The translations under genes were made by a program, and so were the position numbers. A stretch of DNA of 64,000 bases from assembly GCF_900142725.1 (NCBI RefSeq), contig NZ_FRBW01000003.1, forward strand, positions 558,001 to 622,000, given 5' to 3'. This document shows positions 18,694 to 27,190 of this stretch, piece after piece. Positions within the stretch are counted from its first letter, which is position 1; each line of letters begins with the position of its first letter. The notes under the pieces are model-generated. The model was not told the DNA's origin, made no database searches, and saw only the letters and a list, made by a program, of their open reading frames with translations. The DNA comes from Roseibium suaedae. GTDB lineage: Bacteria; Pseudomonadota; Alphaproteobacteria; Rhizobiales; Stappiaceae.

Positions 18694-18975
18694 ATGGAAG
18701 AAGAACGCAGAGACAGTGAGCGGCGCAGAACCCTGAAGGCCGGGCGGATTGTCTTCGGCGGCCTGTCTCAGGTCTTCAATTGCACGGTCAAGAACACCAG
18801 TGATGGCGGCGCTCTTTTGTCCGTGCCCAGCACTGTCGGAGTCCCGGGCGCATTCCTGCTCTATATCGACAACGAATCCACCCGCCGCCCCGTAGAAGTC
18901 GTCTGGCGCACGGAAGACAAGCTTGGGATCCGATACATCGGACCGGCCGAAAGCACCCTGCGGCGCAGTTTCTGA
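18694..18975 (+). CDS. PilZ domain protein
   Basis: The 93-residue protein is a single PilZ domain. It has the basic ERRRTLKAG segment at the RxxxR position and NTSDGGALL as the (D/N)xSxxG motif, followed by beta-barrel strands (GAFLLYIDN, VEVVWRTEDKLGIRYIG). PilZ proteins sense cyclic di-GMP and control motility, polysaccharide or development; the first motif is not perfect, so ligand binding is unproven. A GTG at 18685 lies closer to the GAGG ribosome-binding site and is an alternative start. Confidence 0.85.
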   Translation: MEEERRDSERRRTLKAGRIVFGGLSQVFNCTVKNTSDGGALLSVPSTVGVPGAFLLYIDNESTRRPVEVVWRTEDKLGIRYIGPAESTLRRSF

Positions 18976-19090
18976 GGCAGATTAGGCCCAGCCCTCCACC
19001 AGACCTCATGGTCCGGCCTTTCCCAAGATTGGGAGACGTTAAGGCAGAACTCGCCGAAACGCCTTCACACACCCCACAAATTCGTGCGTG

Positions 19091-19154
19091 CCCCCTCACC
19101 TCCCCCGGAGACCGGGAGAGGCCGGCGCAAGGCGCCGGATGAGGGTCGGTTTTT
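19091..19154 (+). repeat. GC-rich palindromic intergenic repeat, possible terminator
   Basis: The block reads CCCCCTCACC ... TGAGGGTCGGTTTTT and contains two inner hairpins (CCGGAGACCGG and CCGGCGC/GCGCCGG). Its style matches the small dispersed repeats found elsewhere in alphaproteobacterial intergenic DNA. The T-run gives it terminator character for the PilZ transcript, and it touches the stop codon of the convergent oxidoreductase gene. Confidence 0.55.
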
Positions 19155-20286
19155 AGCGCAGCATGGCCTGCGCATCTTCCTTGGACAGCGCCGCCGGACG
19201 CTCGCAAGGCGTTTCGATCTCGACGAAAGAGCCGGTCTCACCGGACTTCAGGATCGAGCACATCACGTCAACAGCATGAAGCGCCCGGTCGAGCGAGCAG
19301 CGGTAGTCGCTGCCGGTCGAGATGGACTGGACCATGTCCGCCAGACCCGCGGCCCGGTAATTGGCAAACTTCCGGCCATTGTGCTCCTGATTGATGATGC
19401 CAAAGGGATGGCCATCATCGGCCAGGGTTTCGGCCACACCATCACGGCCCGTCAGGATCACGTCCCCGCCGAAGAAGTTCGGATCCGGCACATAGAGTGA
19501 GCCTTCCGTGCCATAGAGCTCCATGTTCTGGTGCTTGTGCGCCCAGACATCCCAACTCGCCGACAGGGTGATGGTCGCGCCGTTCACAAACTCAAGCAGC
19601 GCATGAATGTTGGTCGGAGTCTTGACCGGAATTTCCTCGCCCGCTCTCGGCTGGCTGGAAATGGTCCGCGTCGGTGTCGCCATGGAGGTCAGGGCTGCCA
19701 CCCGCTTCACCGGCCCGACCAGATTGACCAGATTAGCGATGTAATAGGGCCCGAGATCCAGGATCGGACCGCCGCCCGGCAGGAAGAAGAAATCCGGGTT
19801 TGGATGCCAATGTTCCATGCCGTGGCTCATGACATGGCAGGTGCCCGCCGTGATCTTGCCGATCCGGCCCTCGTCAATGGCCTTGCGGGCGCGCTGATGC
19901 GCCCCGCCCATGAACGTGTCCGGGGCAGACCCGACCTTCAGGCCCTTTTCGGCTGCCAGGGCCTGCATGGCCCTGCCCTCTTCCAGATTGAGGACCAGCG
20001 GCTTTTCCGAATAGACGTGCTTGCCAGCAGACAGGATCTCTTTGGAGACCGGCCAATGGGCATCCGGAATGGTCAGGTTGACCACCACATCAATGTCATC
20101 GGCCAGAAGAAGGTCGTGGACGGTCATCGCCCGAACACCGAACTCTTCGCCTCTGGCCTGTGCCGCCCCCCGATTGAGATCCGCGCAGCCGCGGATCTCA
20201 ACGCCCTTGAACAGGGGAGCGAACTTGAAATAGGTCGTCGAGATATTGCCGCATCCGATGATGCCGACGCCAAGTGTTTCACTCAT
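19153..20286 (-). CDS. Gfo/Idh/MocA family oxidoreductase (left arm of sugar island)
   Basis: The 377-residue NAD(P)-dependent enzyme has the Rossmann start GVGIIGCGNISTTYFKFAP, the EKPLVLNLEEG motif with the family Lys, and the GGGPILDLGPYYI motif of the C-terminal domain. Members oxidise sugar or inositol hydroxyls, often to 3-keto sugars. It lies 12 bp after a TIM-barrel isomerase-like gene and downstream of a complete ABC sugar importer, so it probably acts on the imported substrate. The substrate itself is unknown. Confidence 0.92.
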   Translation of the reverse strand: MSETLGVGIIGCGNISTTYFKFAPLFKGVEIRGCADLNRGAAQARGEEFGVRAMTVHDLLLADDIDVVVNLTIPDAHWPVSKEILSAGKHVYSEKPLVLNLEEGRAMQALAAEKGLKVGSAPDTFMGGAHQRARKAIDEGRIGKITAGTCHVMSHGMEHWHPNPDFFFLPGGGPILDLGPYYIANLVNLVGPVKRVAALTSMATPTRTISSQPRAGEEIPVKTPTNIHALLEFVNGATITLSASWDVWAHKHQNMELYGTEGSLYVPDPNFFGGDVILTGRDGVAETLADDGHPFGIINQEHNGRKFANYRAAGLADMVQSISTGSDYRCSLDRALHAVDVMCSILKSGETGSFVEIETPCERPAALSKEDAQAMLR

Positions 20287-20298
20287 CTTGCTTAAACC

Positions 20299-21045
20299 TT
20301 ACCAGGCCTTGGTTGCGCTGATGGAGCGAGCCGCAAAGCGGTCGCAATCATTCGGCTTGTCGTGTTCCATGACAAAGATCGACGCCTTGGTGCCCTTCAG
20401 TGCATCCATGATGCCCTTCCAGTCCATGGTGCCGTGACCGACGTCCGCCCAGCCGTCCTCATCCGTATTTTCGCCGCTCGGAGCGATGTCCTTGACGTGG
20501 ACTGCCGTGATCCGCGAGCCGTAGCGCTTGATCCAGGCGATCGGATCCGCACCGCCGCGCACGACCCAGGCGATATCCGCCTCCCAGCTGATGGAGGGAG
20601 CCGTTTCAAGGATGATCTCCATGGGCAGCTTGCCATCGGCCAGAGCGACAAATTCGAAATCGTGGTTGTGCCAGCCGAAGTCGTAGCCATGGGCGCTGTA
20701 GCGGGCATGAAGCGCTTCCAGGCGCTTGGCAAAGGCTTCCCAGCCCGCGCTGTCCGACGGACGGTCCGCCGGCATGATATAGGGGCAATAGATCGCCTTC
20801 ATGCCAAGCGTCTTGGCAATGTCGAGCACCTTCTCCTCGTTGTTTTCCAGAAGGTCGAGCGAGAAATGGCCGGACGGCATGGTGAGACCGGCAGCGTCGA
20901 TGGCAGCGCGGGTGGCCGCAGCATCTTCATAGACCGGACCATAGCCTTCAACCTGCGCATATCCCGCGTCGGCAACCTTCTTCAAGGTGCCTTCGAGGGG
21001 CGGAAACTCACGGGCGCTATAGAGCTGAAAAGAAAAGGCAGTCAT
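20299..21045 (-). CDS. Sugar phosphate isomerase/epimerase family TIM-barrel protein (left arm)
   Basis: The 248-residue protein has the AP-endonuclease-2-like TIM-barrel fold: FQLYSAREFPPLEGTLKKVADAGYAQVEGYG at the N-terminus, GWHNHDFEF in the middle, and metal-site segments EADIAWVVRGG, AVHVKDIAPSGE and DVGHGTMDW. The family includes isomerases, epimerases, dehydratases and 3-keto-glycoside lyases. Its partner is the adjacent Gfo/Idh oxidoreductase. A paralogous pair stands at the other end of the island. Confidence 0.9.
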   Translation of the reverse strand: MTAFSFQLYSAREFPPLEGTLKKVADAGYAQVEGYGPVYEDAAATRAAIDAAGLTMPSGHFSLDLLENNEEKVLDIAKTLGMKAIYCPYIMPADRPSDSAGWEAFAKRLEALHARYSAHGYDFGWHNHDFEFVALADGKLPMEIILETAPSISWEADIAWVVRGGADPIAWIKRYGSRITAVHVKDIAPSGENTDEDGWADVGHGTMDWKGIMDALKGTKASIFVMEHDKPNDCDRFAARSISATKAW

Positions 21046-21170
21046 GTGTTTTCTCCCAAGGTGACCGGCTCACCGGCCGTCAGTTATCGTGTGAGATCCG
21101 TCCGGGACCACCGGACGGACAGATGAGGAAGCCCAGCGCCGCAAAGGGTGGGCATACCGAGGAAAGCGGC

Positions 21171-22259
21171 TCAGATCCGCTCCTCGGTCGAGGCATCGAA
21201 AAGGGATGCGTGGTGGAGGTCGAAGGTGACGTTGACCGCGTCGCCCGGCAGCAGCTTGACGGTGCTTTCCGTCCGCACCGACATGGCGTGGGGGCCAAGG
21301 CGCAGCCAGACCAGACTGTCTGCCCCCATGGGTTCGACCAACTCGACCACGGCGGGAAGGCTAGGGCCCGAGGTGGGTTCGCGGGTAACGGTCAGATGTT
21401 CCGGACGCACGCCAAAGACAACGTCCAGCCCGTCGCCAACCGGCCCGCCTGCCTCATAACCCGCCAGAGGCACGCTCAGTCCCTGCCCCAGATCCACCCG
21501 GGCCTGATCCCCCGTGCCAATGATGCGCCCCGGCAGGAAGTTCATCGACGGCGAGCCGATGAAGCCGGCCACGAACAGATTGACCGGGCGGTTGTAGATG
21601 GTCAGCGGCTCGTCGAGTTGCTGAATGATGCCGCCCTTCATGACCGCAATCCGGTCCGCCAGGGTCAAGGCCTCGATCTGATCGTGGGTCACATAGATCA
21701 TGGTGTTCTTGAGGTTCTGGTGCAGACGCTTGAGTTCCACACGCAGTTCCGCCCGGAGCTTCGCATCCAGGTTCGACAAGGGTTCGTCGAACAGGAACAC
21801 ATCCACGTCCCGCACCAGGGCCCGGCCGATGGCGACACGCTGGCGCTGGCCACCGGACAGCTGCGACGGCTTGCGCTTCAGAAGAGGCTGGATCTGAAGT
21901 ATCTCTGAGGCCCGGGCAATGCGGCGGGCAATCTCGTCCTTGGGAACACCGGCGATCTGCAGACCGAAGGACAGGTTCTTTTCGACCGTCATCTGCGGAT
22001 AGAGCGCATAGGACTGGAACACCATGCCGATGCCCCGGTCCTTGGGTTCTTCCCAGGTGACATTCTTGCCCGAGATGAAGATCTGGCCATCGGAAATATC
22101 CAGCAGGCCGGCAATGCAATTGAGCAGCGTGGACTTGCCACAGCCGGACGGCCCCAGCAGCACGAGAAACTCGCCTTCGCTGATGTCGAGGTTCAGCGTG
22201 CGCAAAACCTCAAGGGAGCCAAACTTCAAGGTGAGGTCGCGGACGGATACGCTTGTCAT
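21171..22259 (-). CDS. Sugar ABC transporter ATP-binding protein (UgpC/MsmK type)
   Basis: The 362-residue protein has Walker A GPSGCGKST, Q-loop, signature LSGGQRQRVAIGRALVRD, Walker B VFLFDEPLSNLDAKLR and the switch His in YVTHDQIEA. A C-terminal MalK-like regulatory (TOBE) domain of ~130 residues follows. It energises the two permeases encoded 4 bp upstream. This subfamily serves disaccharides, polyols and glycerol-3-phosphate; the SBP does not settle the substrate. Confidence 0.95.
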   Translation of the reverse strand: MTSVSVRDLTLKFGSLEVLRTLNLDISEGEFLVLLGPSGCGKSTLLNCIAGLLDISDGQIFISGKNVTWEEPKDRGIGMVFQSYALYPQMTVEKNLSFGLQIAGVPKDEIARRIARASEILQIQPLLKRKPSQLSGGQRQRVAIGRALVRDVDVFLFDEPLSNLDAKLRAELRVELKRLHQNLKNTMIYVTHDQIEALTLADRIAVMKGGIIQQLDEPLTIYNRPVNLFVAGFIGSPSMNFLPGRIIGTGDQARVDLGQGLSVPLAGYEAGGPVGDGLDVVFGVRPEHLTVTREPTSGPSLPAVVELVEPMGADSLVWLRLGPHAMSVRTESTVKLLPGDAVNVTFDLHHASLFDASTEERI

Positions 22260-22263
22260 GGCT

Positions 22264-23256
22264 TTACCCTTTCACCGCGCCGGCCGCGATGCCGCGCACG
22301 AACAGTTTTCCGGAGACGAAATAGACGGAGAGTGGAACCAGGCCGGTCAGGATCGTGGCCGCCATGTTGACGTTGTATTCAATGACGCCCTGGGTCGAGT
22401 TGACGATGTTGTTGAGCTGGACCGTCATCGGATAGAGGTCCGGCTTGGTGAAGATCACGCCGAAGAGGAAGTCGTTCCAGATGCCGGTGACCTGCAGGAT
22501 GATCGCAACCACGAAGATTGGCAGGCTCATGGGCAGCATGATGCGGAAGTAGATCTGCCAGAACCCTGCCCCATCCACCCGGGCCGCCTTGAACAGCTCC
22601 TCCGGCATGGAGGCGAAGTAGTTGCGGAACAGCAATGTCAGGATCGGCATGCCGAAGATCGTATGGACGATGACCAGACCAGTCAGGCTGCCATAGAGAC
22701 CGATCTCGCGCAGCATGATCACGATCGGATAGATCATCACCTGATAGGGAATGAAGGCCCCGACGATCAGGATCGTGAAGAACAGCTCCCCGCCCTTGAA
22801 CTTCCAGTTGGCCAGCGCATAGCCGTTCACCGAGGCGATGATGATGGACAGGATCACGGAAGGCACGAGGATCTGCACGGAGTTCAGGAACCCGCGGGAC
22901 AGGCCGTCGCAATTGAGCCCCGTACAGGCTTCGCTCCAGGCCTTCACCCAGGGCTCGAACGTTACCTCCATAGGCGGCGCGAAGATGTTGCCGAGCCGGA
23001 TTTCCGGCATGCCCTTCATGGAAGTGACCACCATGACGTAGAGCGGCAGCAGGTAATAGAGAGCGACGACGATCAGCGTGCCATAGAGAATGATGTTGCG
23101 CCGGGACAGGGTTTTCTCCGGCTTGCTGCCGCTTGGCCCCTCGCTGACGCGGGAGCCTTTCTCTCCGGCAGGCGTTGCTGTGCCGGACATGTCCCGTGCG
23201 GCTTGGGCGGCGGAATAGGTCAGCGGCTTTTCCTTGATGATGATGGTGTCAGACAC
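22264..23256 (-). CDS. Sugar ABC transporter permease (MalG type)
   Basis: The 330-residue inner-membrane permease has six predicted membrane helices and the EAA loop segment EELFKAARVDGAGFWQIYFRIMLP. The start is GTG at 23256 (MSDTIIIKEK), which overlaps the stop of the preceding permease by 8 nt and has GGAGG upstream; the ORF extends further only through the upstream gene. The roughly 65-residue cytosolic N-terminus before helix 1 is longer than usual. Confidence 0.94.
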   Translation of the reverse strand: MSDTIIIKEKPLTYSAAQAARDMSGTATPAGEKGSRVSEGPSGSKPEKTLSRRNIILYGTLIVVALYYLLPLYVMVVTSMKGMPEIRLGNIFAPPMEVTFEPWVKAWSEACTGLNCDGLSRGFLNSVQILVPSVILSIIIASVNGYALANWKFKGGELFFTILIVGAFIPYQVMIYPIVIMLREIGLYGSLTGLVIVHTIFGMPILTLLFRNYFASMPEELFKAARVDGAGFWQIYFRIMLPMSLPIFVVAIILQVTGIWNDFLFGVIFTKPDLYPMTVQLNNIVNSTQGVIEYNVNMAATILTGLVPLSVYFVSGKLFVRGIAAGAVKG

Positions 23257-24145
23257 GGCGCGCCTTGCCTCCGAATTCGAGATAGGCCCAGGGCACGACA
23301 ACGATGATCACCGACAGAAGCATCATGGTGGAGGCGGCAAAGCCCTGACCAAGGTTCTGCGACAGGAACATCGCGTCATAGACGTATTTCGCGGGAACCT
23401 CCGAGGAGATGCCGGGCCCGCCGCCGGTCTGGGCGACGATCAGGTCATAGACCTTGATGATGCCCGAGGCGATCAGCACCACGGCGGTCACGAAGATGCC
23501 GCGCATCATCGGAATGACGATGAAAAGATAGGTCTTCCAGACAGGAATGCCGTCGACGCGGGCCGCCTTCCAGATGTCCTCATCAATTCCGCGCAGGCCC
23601 GCCAGCATGAGACACATGATCAAGCCGGTTTCATGCCAGAGACCGGCAATCAGCACCCCATAGATGACGATATCGGGATTGTAGAGCGGGTCGAAGGTGA
23701 AGCTTTCAAACCCCATGCCGCGCACAACAGCCTGTACGCCGAAATCCGGATTGAGGATCCACTGCCAGGCAAGGCCGGTCACGATGAAGCTGAGCGCGAA
23801 GGGATAAAGGAAGATCGTGCGGAACGTGTCTTCAAAGCGGATCTTCTGGTCCAGAAGTGCCGCCAGCAGGAAGCCGACCACAAGGGCAAAGACTAGGGAA
23901 AAGGCCCCGTAAATTGCCAGGTTCTGGATGGAGATGATCCACTTGGCACTGCCCCAGAGCCGTTCGTACTGGTCCAGTCCGACGAATTTCTGCCGCGGCA
24001 GCAGTTTGGAGTTGGTGAAGGAGTAGAGAACCGTCCACGCCGTTCCGCCAACAAAGACCACCAAGGCTGTCGCAATCATCGGGATTGCTGCAATCTTGGC
24101 ACTGAGATTCCGATGCCACCTTGCGGGGCGCGCCGTCACCGCCAT
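23249..24145 (-). CDS. Sugar ABC transporter permease (MalF type)
   Basis: The 298-residue inner-membrane permease has six helices, starting IAAIPMIATALVVFVGGTAWTV, and the EAA loop segment EDIWKAARVDGIPVWKTYLFIVIP. It overlaps the second permease gene by 8 nt, indicating tight translational coupling, and pairs with it as the transmembrane heterodimer of the importer. Confidence 0.94.
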   Translation of the reverse strand: MAVTARPARWHRNLSAKIAAIPMIATALVVFVGGTAWTVLYSFTNSKLLPRQKFVGLDQYERLWGSAKWIISIQNLAIYGAFSLVFALVVGFLLAALLDQKIRFEDTFRTIFLYPFALSFIVTGLAWQWILNPDFGVQAVVRGMGFESFTFDPLYNPDIVIYGVLIAGLWHETGLIMCLMLAGLRGIDEDIWKAARVDGIPVWKTYLFIVIPMMRGIFVTAVVLIASGIIKVYDLIVAQTGGGPGISSEVPAKYVYDAMFLSQNLGQGFAASTMMLLSVIIVVVPWAYLEFGGKARRV

Positions 24146-24250
24146 GCTTTTGAGACCCTATTCAATCCGGCCTGCCGCCGGGTCCGCAGACAGGGATCCG
24201 AAAGCCCCCTTCCGGGCGGAGCGCAGGACACTCCGGCCAGAAGGGGAACT

Positions 24251-24285
24251 TCCCGCCGCACCCGGAAACACGAAGGGCGGCGGGA
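24251..24285 (-). promoter_or_regulatory. Stem-loop between binding protein and permease genes
   Basis: TCCCGCCGC and GCGGCGGGA form a perfect nine-pair stem. There is no T-run. Hairpins at this place in ABC import operons usually protect the upstream binding-protein mRNA, so that it is made in excess over the permeases. Confidence 0.5.
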
Positions 24286-24311
24286 GCTGATCCCGGTTCC
24301 TGTGGGGAGGC

Positions 24312-25550
24312 TTATTCAGCGTCCGCCACAATGGCGGCAAAGCGGGTCTGAACGTCCTTTGCCGTGATCGACGGATCGTTGAAGAACTCAACGAAGAGAT
24401 CGTTGATCTGCGTGACGCTGTCGGCAGACATCAACTGATCCGGAGTGGCGATGACATTGCCCTTGGCCAGGATGTCGAGCCCCTTGCGCATGCAGTCATT
24501 TGCCGCCGTCAGATCGACGTCACCACGCACCGGCAGCGAGCCCTTCTTGAGATTGAAGGCAACCTGGGTATCCGGCGCCATCATCACATTGGCCAGAACG
24601 CCCTGCGCTTCGGTGATGGCAGCGTCATCCACCTTCGGGAAATAGAAGGCGTCCCCGCCCGTCTGGATCACTTCGTTCATGCCAAGACCCGGAAGGCACG
24701 AATATTCCTTGCCAGCCGTCTGACCGGCCATCTGGAATTCGCCCTGCGCCCAGTCGCCCATGATCTGTCCCGCAGCCTTGCCGGTGATCACCATGTTAGT
24801 GGCATCGTTCCAGCTCTGGACGTTGGACTTCTTGGACATGTCGCGGGCACGGGCCGCGGCCTCAAAGACCGGAGCCAGGGCATCACTGCCAGCAAGCTCT
24901 GCATCCTTGTCTCCATAGACCTTGTTATAGATGTCGGGACCGGCGACCGCGACCAGAAGCACCTGGAACGCCAGCGACGTCTGCCAGGGCTGCTGCCCCA
25001 TGGCGAGCGGAACGATGCCTGCCTCCTCCAGCTTGGGAGCGGCTGCCACGAACTCGTTCCAGTCCTTCGGAACCTCGAGACCAGCCTTCTTGAAGACGTC
25101 ATTGTTCAGCCACAGCCACTGCTGGGAGTGGATGTTGACCGGCACGCAATAGATCTTGCCGTCAAGGGTGCAGCTGTCGAGCAGGCTCGGCGGATTCACC
25201 ACCTCGCGCCACTTTCCGGCCTCCGCAATGTCGGTCAGGTCACGCATCAGACCAGCCTCAACCAGTTCCTCGGCCTGACGGCCATGGTTGAACTGGGTCG
25301 CACCCATCGGGTCACCGCCGGTGATACGGGAAATCATGATCGGACGCGCTGTGCCGCCGGATCCTGCAATGGCACCATCCACCCAGTGGTTGCCGGTTGC
25401 GTCGAAAGCCTTGGCGAATTCAGCCACGGCAGCCGCCTCGCCGCCAGAGGTCCACCAGTGGGTAACCTCGAGATCGGTGGCCTGCGCACTCATGCAGAAC
25501 GGCATCGCCGCTGCGCTCATCAGGACAGTCAGAATGCTCTTGCGTACCAT
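24312..25550 (-). CDS. Sugar ABC transporter substrate-binding protein
   Basis: The 412-residue periplasmic protein starts with a signal peptide (KSILTVLMSAAAMPFCMSAQA) and continues TDLEVTHWWTSGGEAAAVAEFAKAF, the opening typical of MalE-like binding proteins for oligosaccharides and glycosides. It is the first gene of the left arm, and a palindromic candidate operator lies 19 bp upstream of its start. It is separated from the permeases by 166 bp containing a stem-loop. Confidence 0.94.
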   Translation of the reverse strand: MVRKSILTVLMSAAAMPFCMSAQATDLEVTHWWTSGGEAAAVAEFAKAFDATGNHWVDGAIAGSGGTARPIMISRITGGDPMGATQFNHGRQAEELVEAGLMRDLTDIAEAGKWREVVNPPSLLDSCTLDGKIYCVPVNIHSQQWLWLNNDVFKKAGLEVPKDWNEFVAAAPKLEEAGIVPLAMGQQPWQTSLAFQVLLVAVAGPDIYNKVYGDKDAELAGSDALAPVFEAAARARDMSKKSNVQSWNDATNMVITGKAAGQIMGDWAQGEFQMAGQTAGKEYSCLPGLGMNEVIQTGGDAFYFPKVDDAAITEAQGVLANVMMAPDTQVAFNLKKGSLPVRGDVDLTAANDCMRKGLDILAKGNVIATPDQLMSADSVTQINDLFVEFFNDPSITAKDVQTRFAAIVADAE

Positions 25551-25568
25551 TGCACTTCCTCCCAGTAC

Positions 25569-25581
25569 TGCAACGTTATAG
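25569..25581. promoter_or_regulatory. Candidate LacI-family operator, left box
   Basis: TGCAACGTTATAG contains the AACGTT palindrome with a central CG step, as in LacI-family operators. It shares 11 of 13 positions with the box at 25851-25863. It lies 19 bp from the start codon of the binding-protein gene, where bound repressor could block initiation. Confidence 0.5.
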
Positions 25582-25850
25582 TTGAAGCGTATCGACCCTC
25601 AATCAAAATTTCAATGCCCAAAATAAATCTGACTGTGCGCCTGCGAAGACCACCACCCCCACCACCAGTCAAAACAGCCGAATTATCGCTAATATCCGCC
25701 AATAAATAGACGTAACTACCTGTAGTTTCTGGCTGTTTCAGTGCTTGGAATATATACTTTTCCGAGTATTTCCATTCTTCGCACGTGCAAAATCAGGACA
25801 TCGAAACCCGTCTCTCAGACGCATCTTTTCAACAGGGCTTGCGAAATTTC

Positions 25851-25863
25851 TGTAACGTTTTAG
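25851..25863. promoter_or_regulatory. Candidate LacI-family operator, right box
   Basis: TGTAACGTTTTAG shares the TG-AACGTT-TAG pattern with the left box 282 bp away. It lies upstream of the LacI-type regulator gene, so it would serve autoregulation and control of the right arm. Two boxes this far apart could support DNA looping. Confidence 0.5.
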
Positions 25864-25984
25864 TATTTAGGGATCGGCACCTGCTTTTTCCGCAGCCCGT
25901 GCCGTCTCCATCCTGAAACAGCCGCATATTTTGCCGGCATCTTTTCCGCAGCGCAGGGCCGCACTAGAAAGCCGCATTGAACCC

Positions 25985-27145
25985 ATGAAGCATTCCGGCG
26001 AGGACAGCCCCGTGAAGGACACGCAAGCAGAAGCCAAGCCCGGCACCGAGCCGGAGGCTGGCCAGCCAGCACAGCCACGCAAAGCGGCAGCCCTGGCGGA
26101 GCAGCGCCCGACCCTGAAGACCATCGCCTTCATGACGGGCCTCGGCATCACCACGGTCTCGAAGGCGCTCAAGGATGCACCGGACATCGGCCAGGCGACC
26201 AAGCAGCGGGTCAAGCTGGTGGCCAAGCAGATCGGCTACCGGCCCAACCGGGCTGGCGTGCGTCTGCGCACGGGCCGGACCAATGTGATCAGCCTCATTC
26301 TGGATACGGAAGAAGAAATCCTCGGCCTGACCAGCCAGATGATCCAGGGCATTTCCGAAACCCTGGCAGGCACGCCCTATCATCTCGTGGTCACGCCCTA
26401 CACCAAGCATCAGGACCCGATGGACCCGGTGCGCTATGTGGTGGAGACAGGTTCTGCCGACGGGGTGATCCTGTCCAAGACCGAACCGGACGATCCGCGC
26501 GTGCGCTATCTGGATGAGCATGGCCTGCCATTCGCTACCCATGGGCGCACGCAGATGGGCATCACCCACGCCTTTCACGACTATGACAATGCGGCCTTCG
26601 CACAAGATGCCGTGTCCCTGCTGGCCGGGCTTGGCCGCAAGCGGCTGGCGCTCATCGCGCCGCCCTCCGGTCTGACCTATACGCTGCACATGCAGGAAGG
26701 CTTCCTCAACGGCCTCAACGCCCATGACCTTCGGGCCGTGCCATTGACCACGGTCTCGCTGGAAAACAGCATTCAGGAGATCGCGGAAGCCATCCGCAAG
26801 CTCATGTCCGGCCCCAATCCGCCGGACGGCATTGTCGCGGGCAGCGCAGGCGCTGGCATCGGTGCATGCTTTGGCGCGGAACAGGCCGGGCTTTGCCTTG
26901 GCAAGCAGCTCGACATCGTCTCCAAGCAGTCATCCTTCGACCTGCTTACCTGGTTCCGTCCTGGTCTCAACGCCATCACCGAGAATTTCCGGGATGCCGG
27001 CAAGGACCTCGCCGCCAAGGTTGTCGCCCTGATCGAGGGCACACCGGCGAAAGACCTGCAGACCATCATCTACTCCGGCAAGGCCATTGCCGGAACCCAG
27101 TCGGACCACCTGCCCCAGCCGGATCAGGTGTCTCAGCCAATCTAG
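25985..27145 (+). CDS. LacI family transcriptional regulator
   Basis: The protein has an unusually long N-terminal tail (about 40 residues, Glu/Pro/Ala-rich) before the LacI helix-turn-helix (TLKTIAFMTGLGITTVSKALKDAPDIGQATKQRV and the hinge YRPNRAG). A periplasmic-binding-protein-like effector domain follows (TNVISLILDTEEE, GSADGVILSKTEPDD). It probably represses the divergent sugar island and is relieved by the substrate. GTG at 26012 with a GAGG upstream is a plausible alternative start that would shorten the tail; the ATG at 25985 has a weak ribosome-binding site. Confidence 0.9.
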   Translation: MKHSGEDSPVKDTQAEAKPGTEPEAGQPAQPRKAAALAEQRPTLKTIAFMTGLGITTVSKALKDAPDIGQATKQRVKLVAKQIGYRPNRAGVRLRTGRTNVISLILDTEEEILGLTSQMIQGISETLAGTPYHLVVTPYTKHQDPMDPVRYVVETGSADGVILSKTEPDDPRVRYLDEHGLPFATHGRTQMGITHAFHDYDNAAFAQDAVSLLAGLGRKRLALIAPPSGLTYTLHMQEGFLNGLNAHDLRAVPLTTVSLENSIQEIAEAIRKLMSGPNPPDGIVAGSAGAGIGACFGAEQAGLCLGKQLDIVSKQSSFDLLTWFRPGLNAITENFRDAGKDLAAKVVALIEGTPAKDLQTIIYSGKAIAGTQSDHLPQPDQVSQPI

Positions 27146-27190
27146 AACCAGCCAGCACAGATCTGGCGGACATTACGGGAGCGAAACCGC

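Larger units (their letters stand above)
25551..25984. other. Divergent control region of the sugar island
   Basis: About 430 bp between the divergent SBP and LacI genes. The middle part (25590-25860) is markedly AT-richer than the coding flanks. Two near-identical palindromic boxes lie at its two ends, listed separately. Promoters for both arms must lie here; I could not assign hexamers reliably. Confidence 0.6.
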
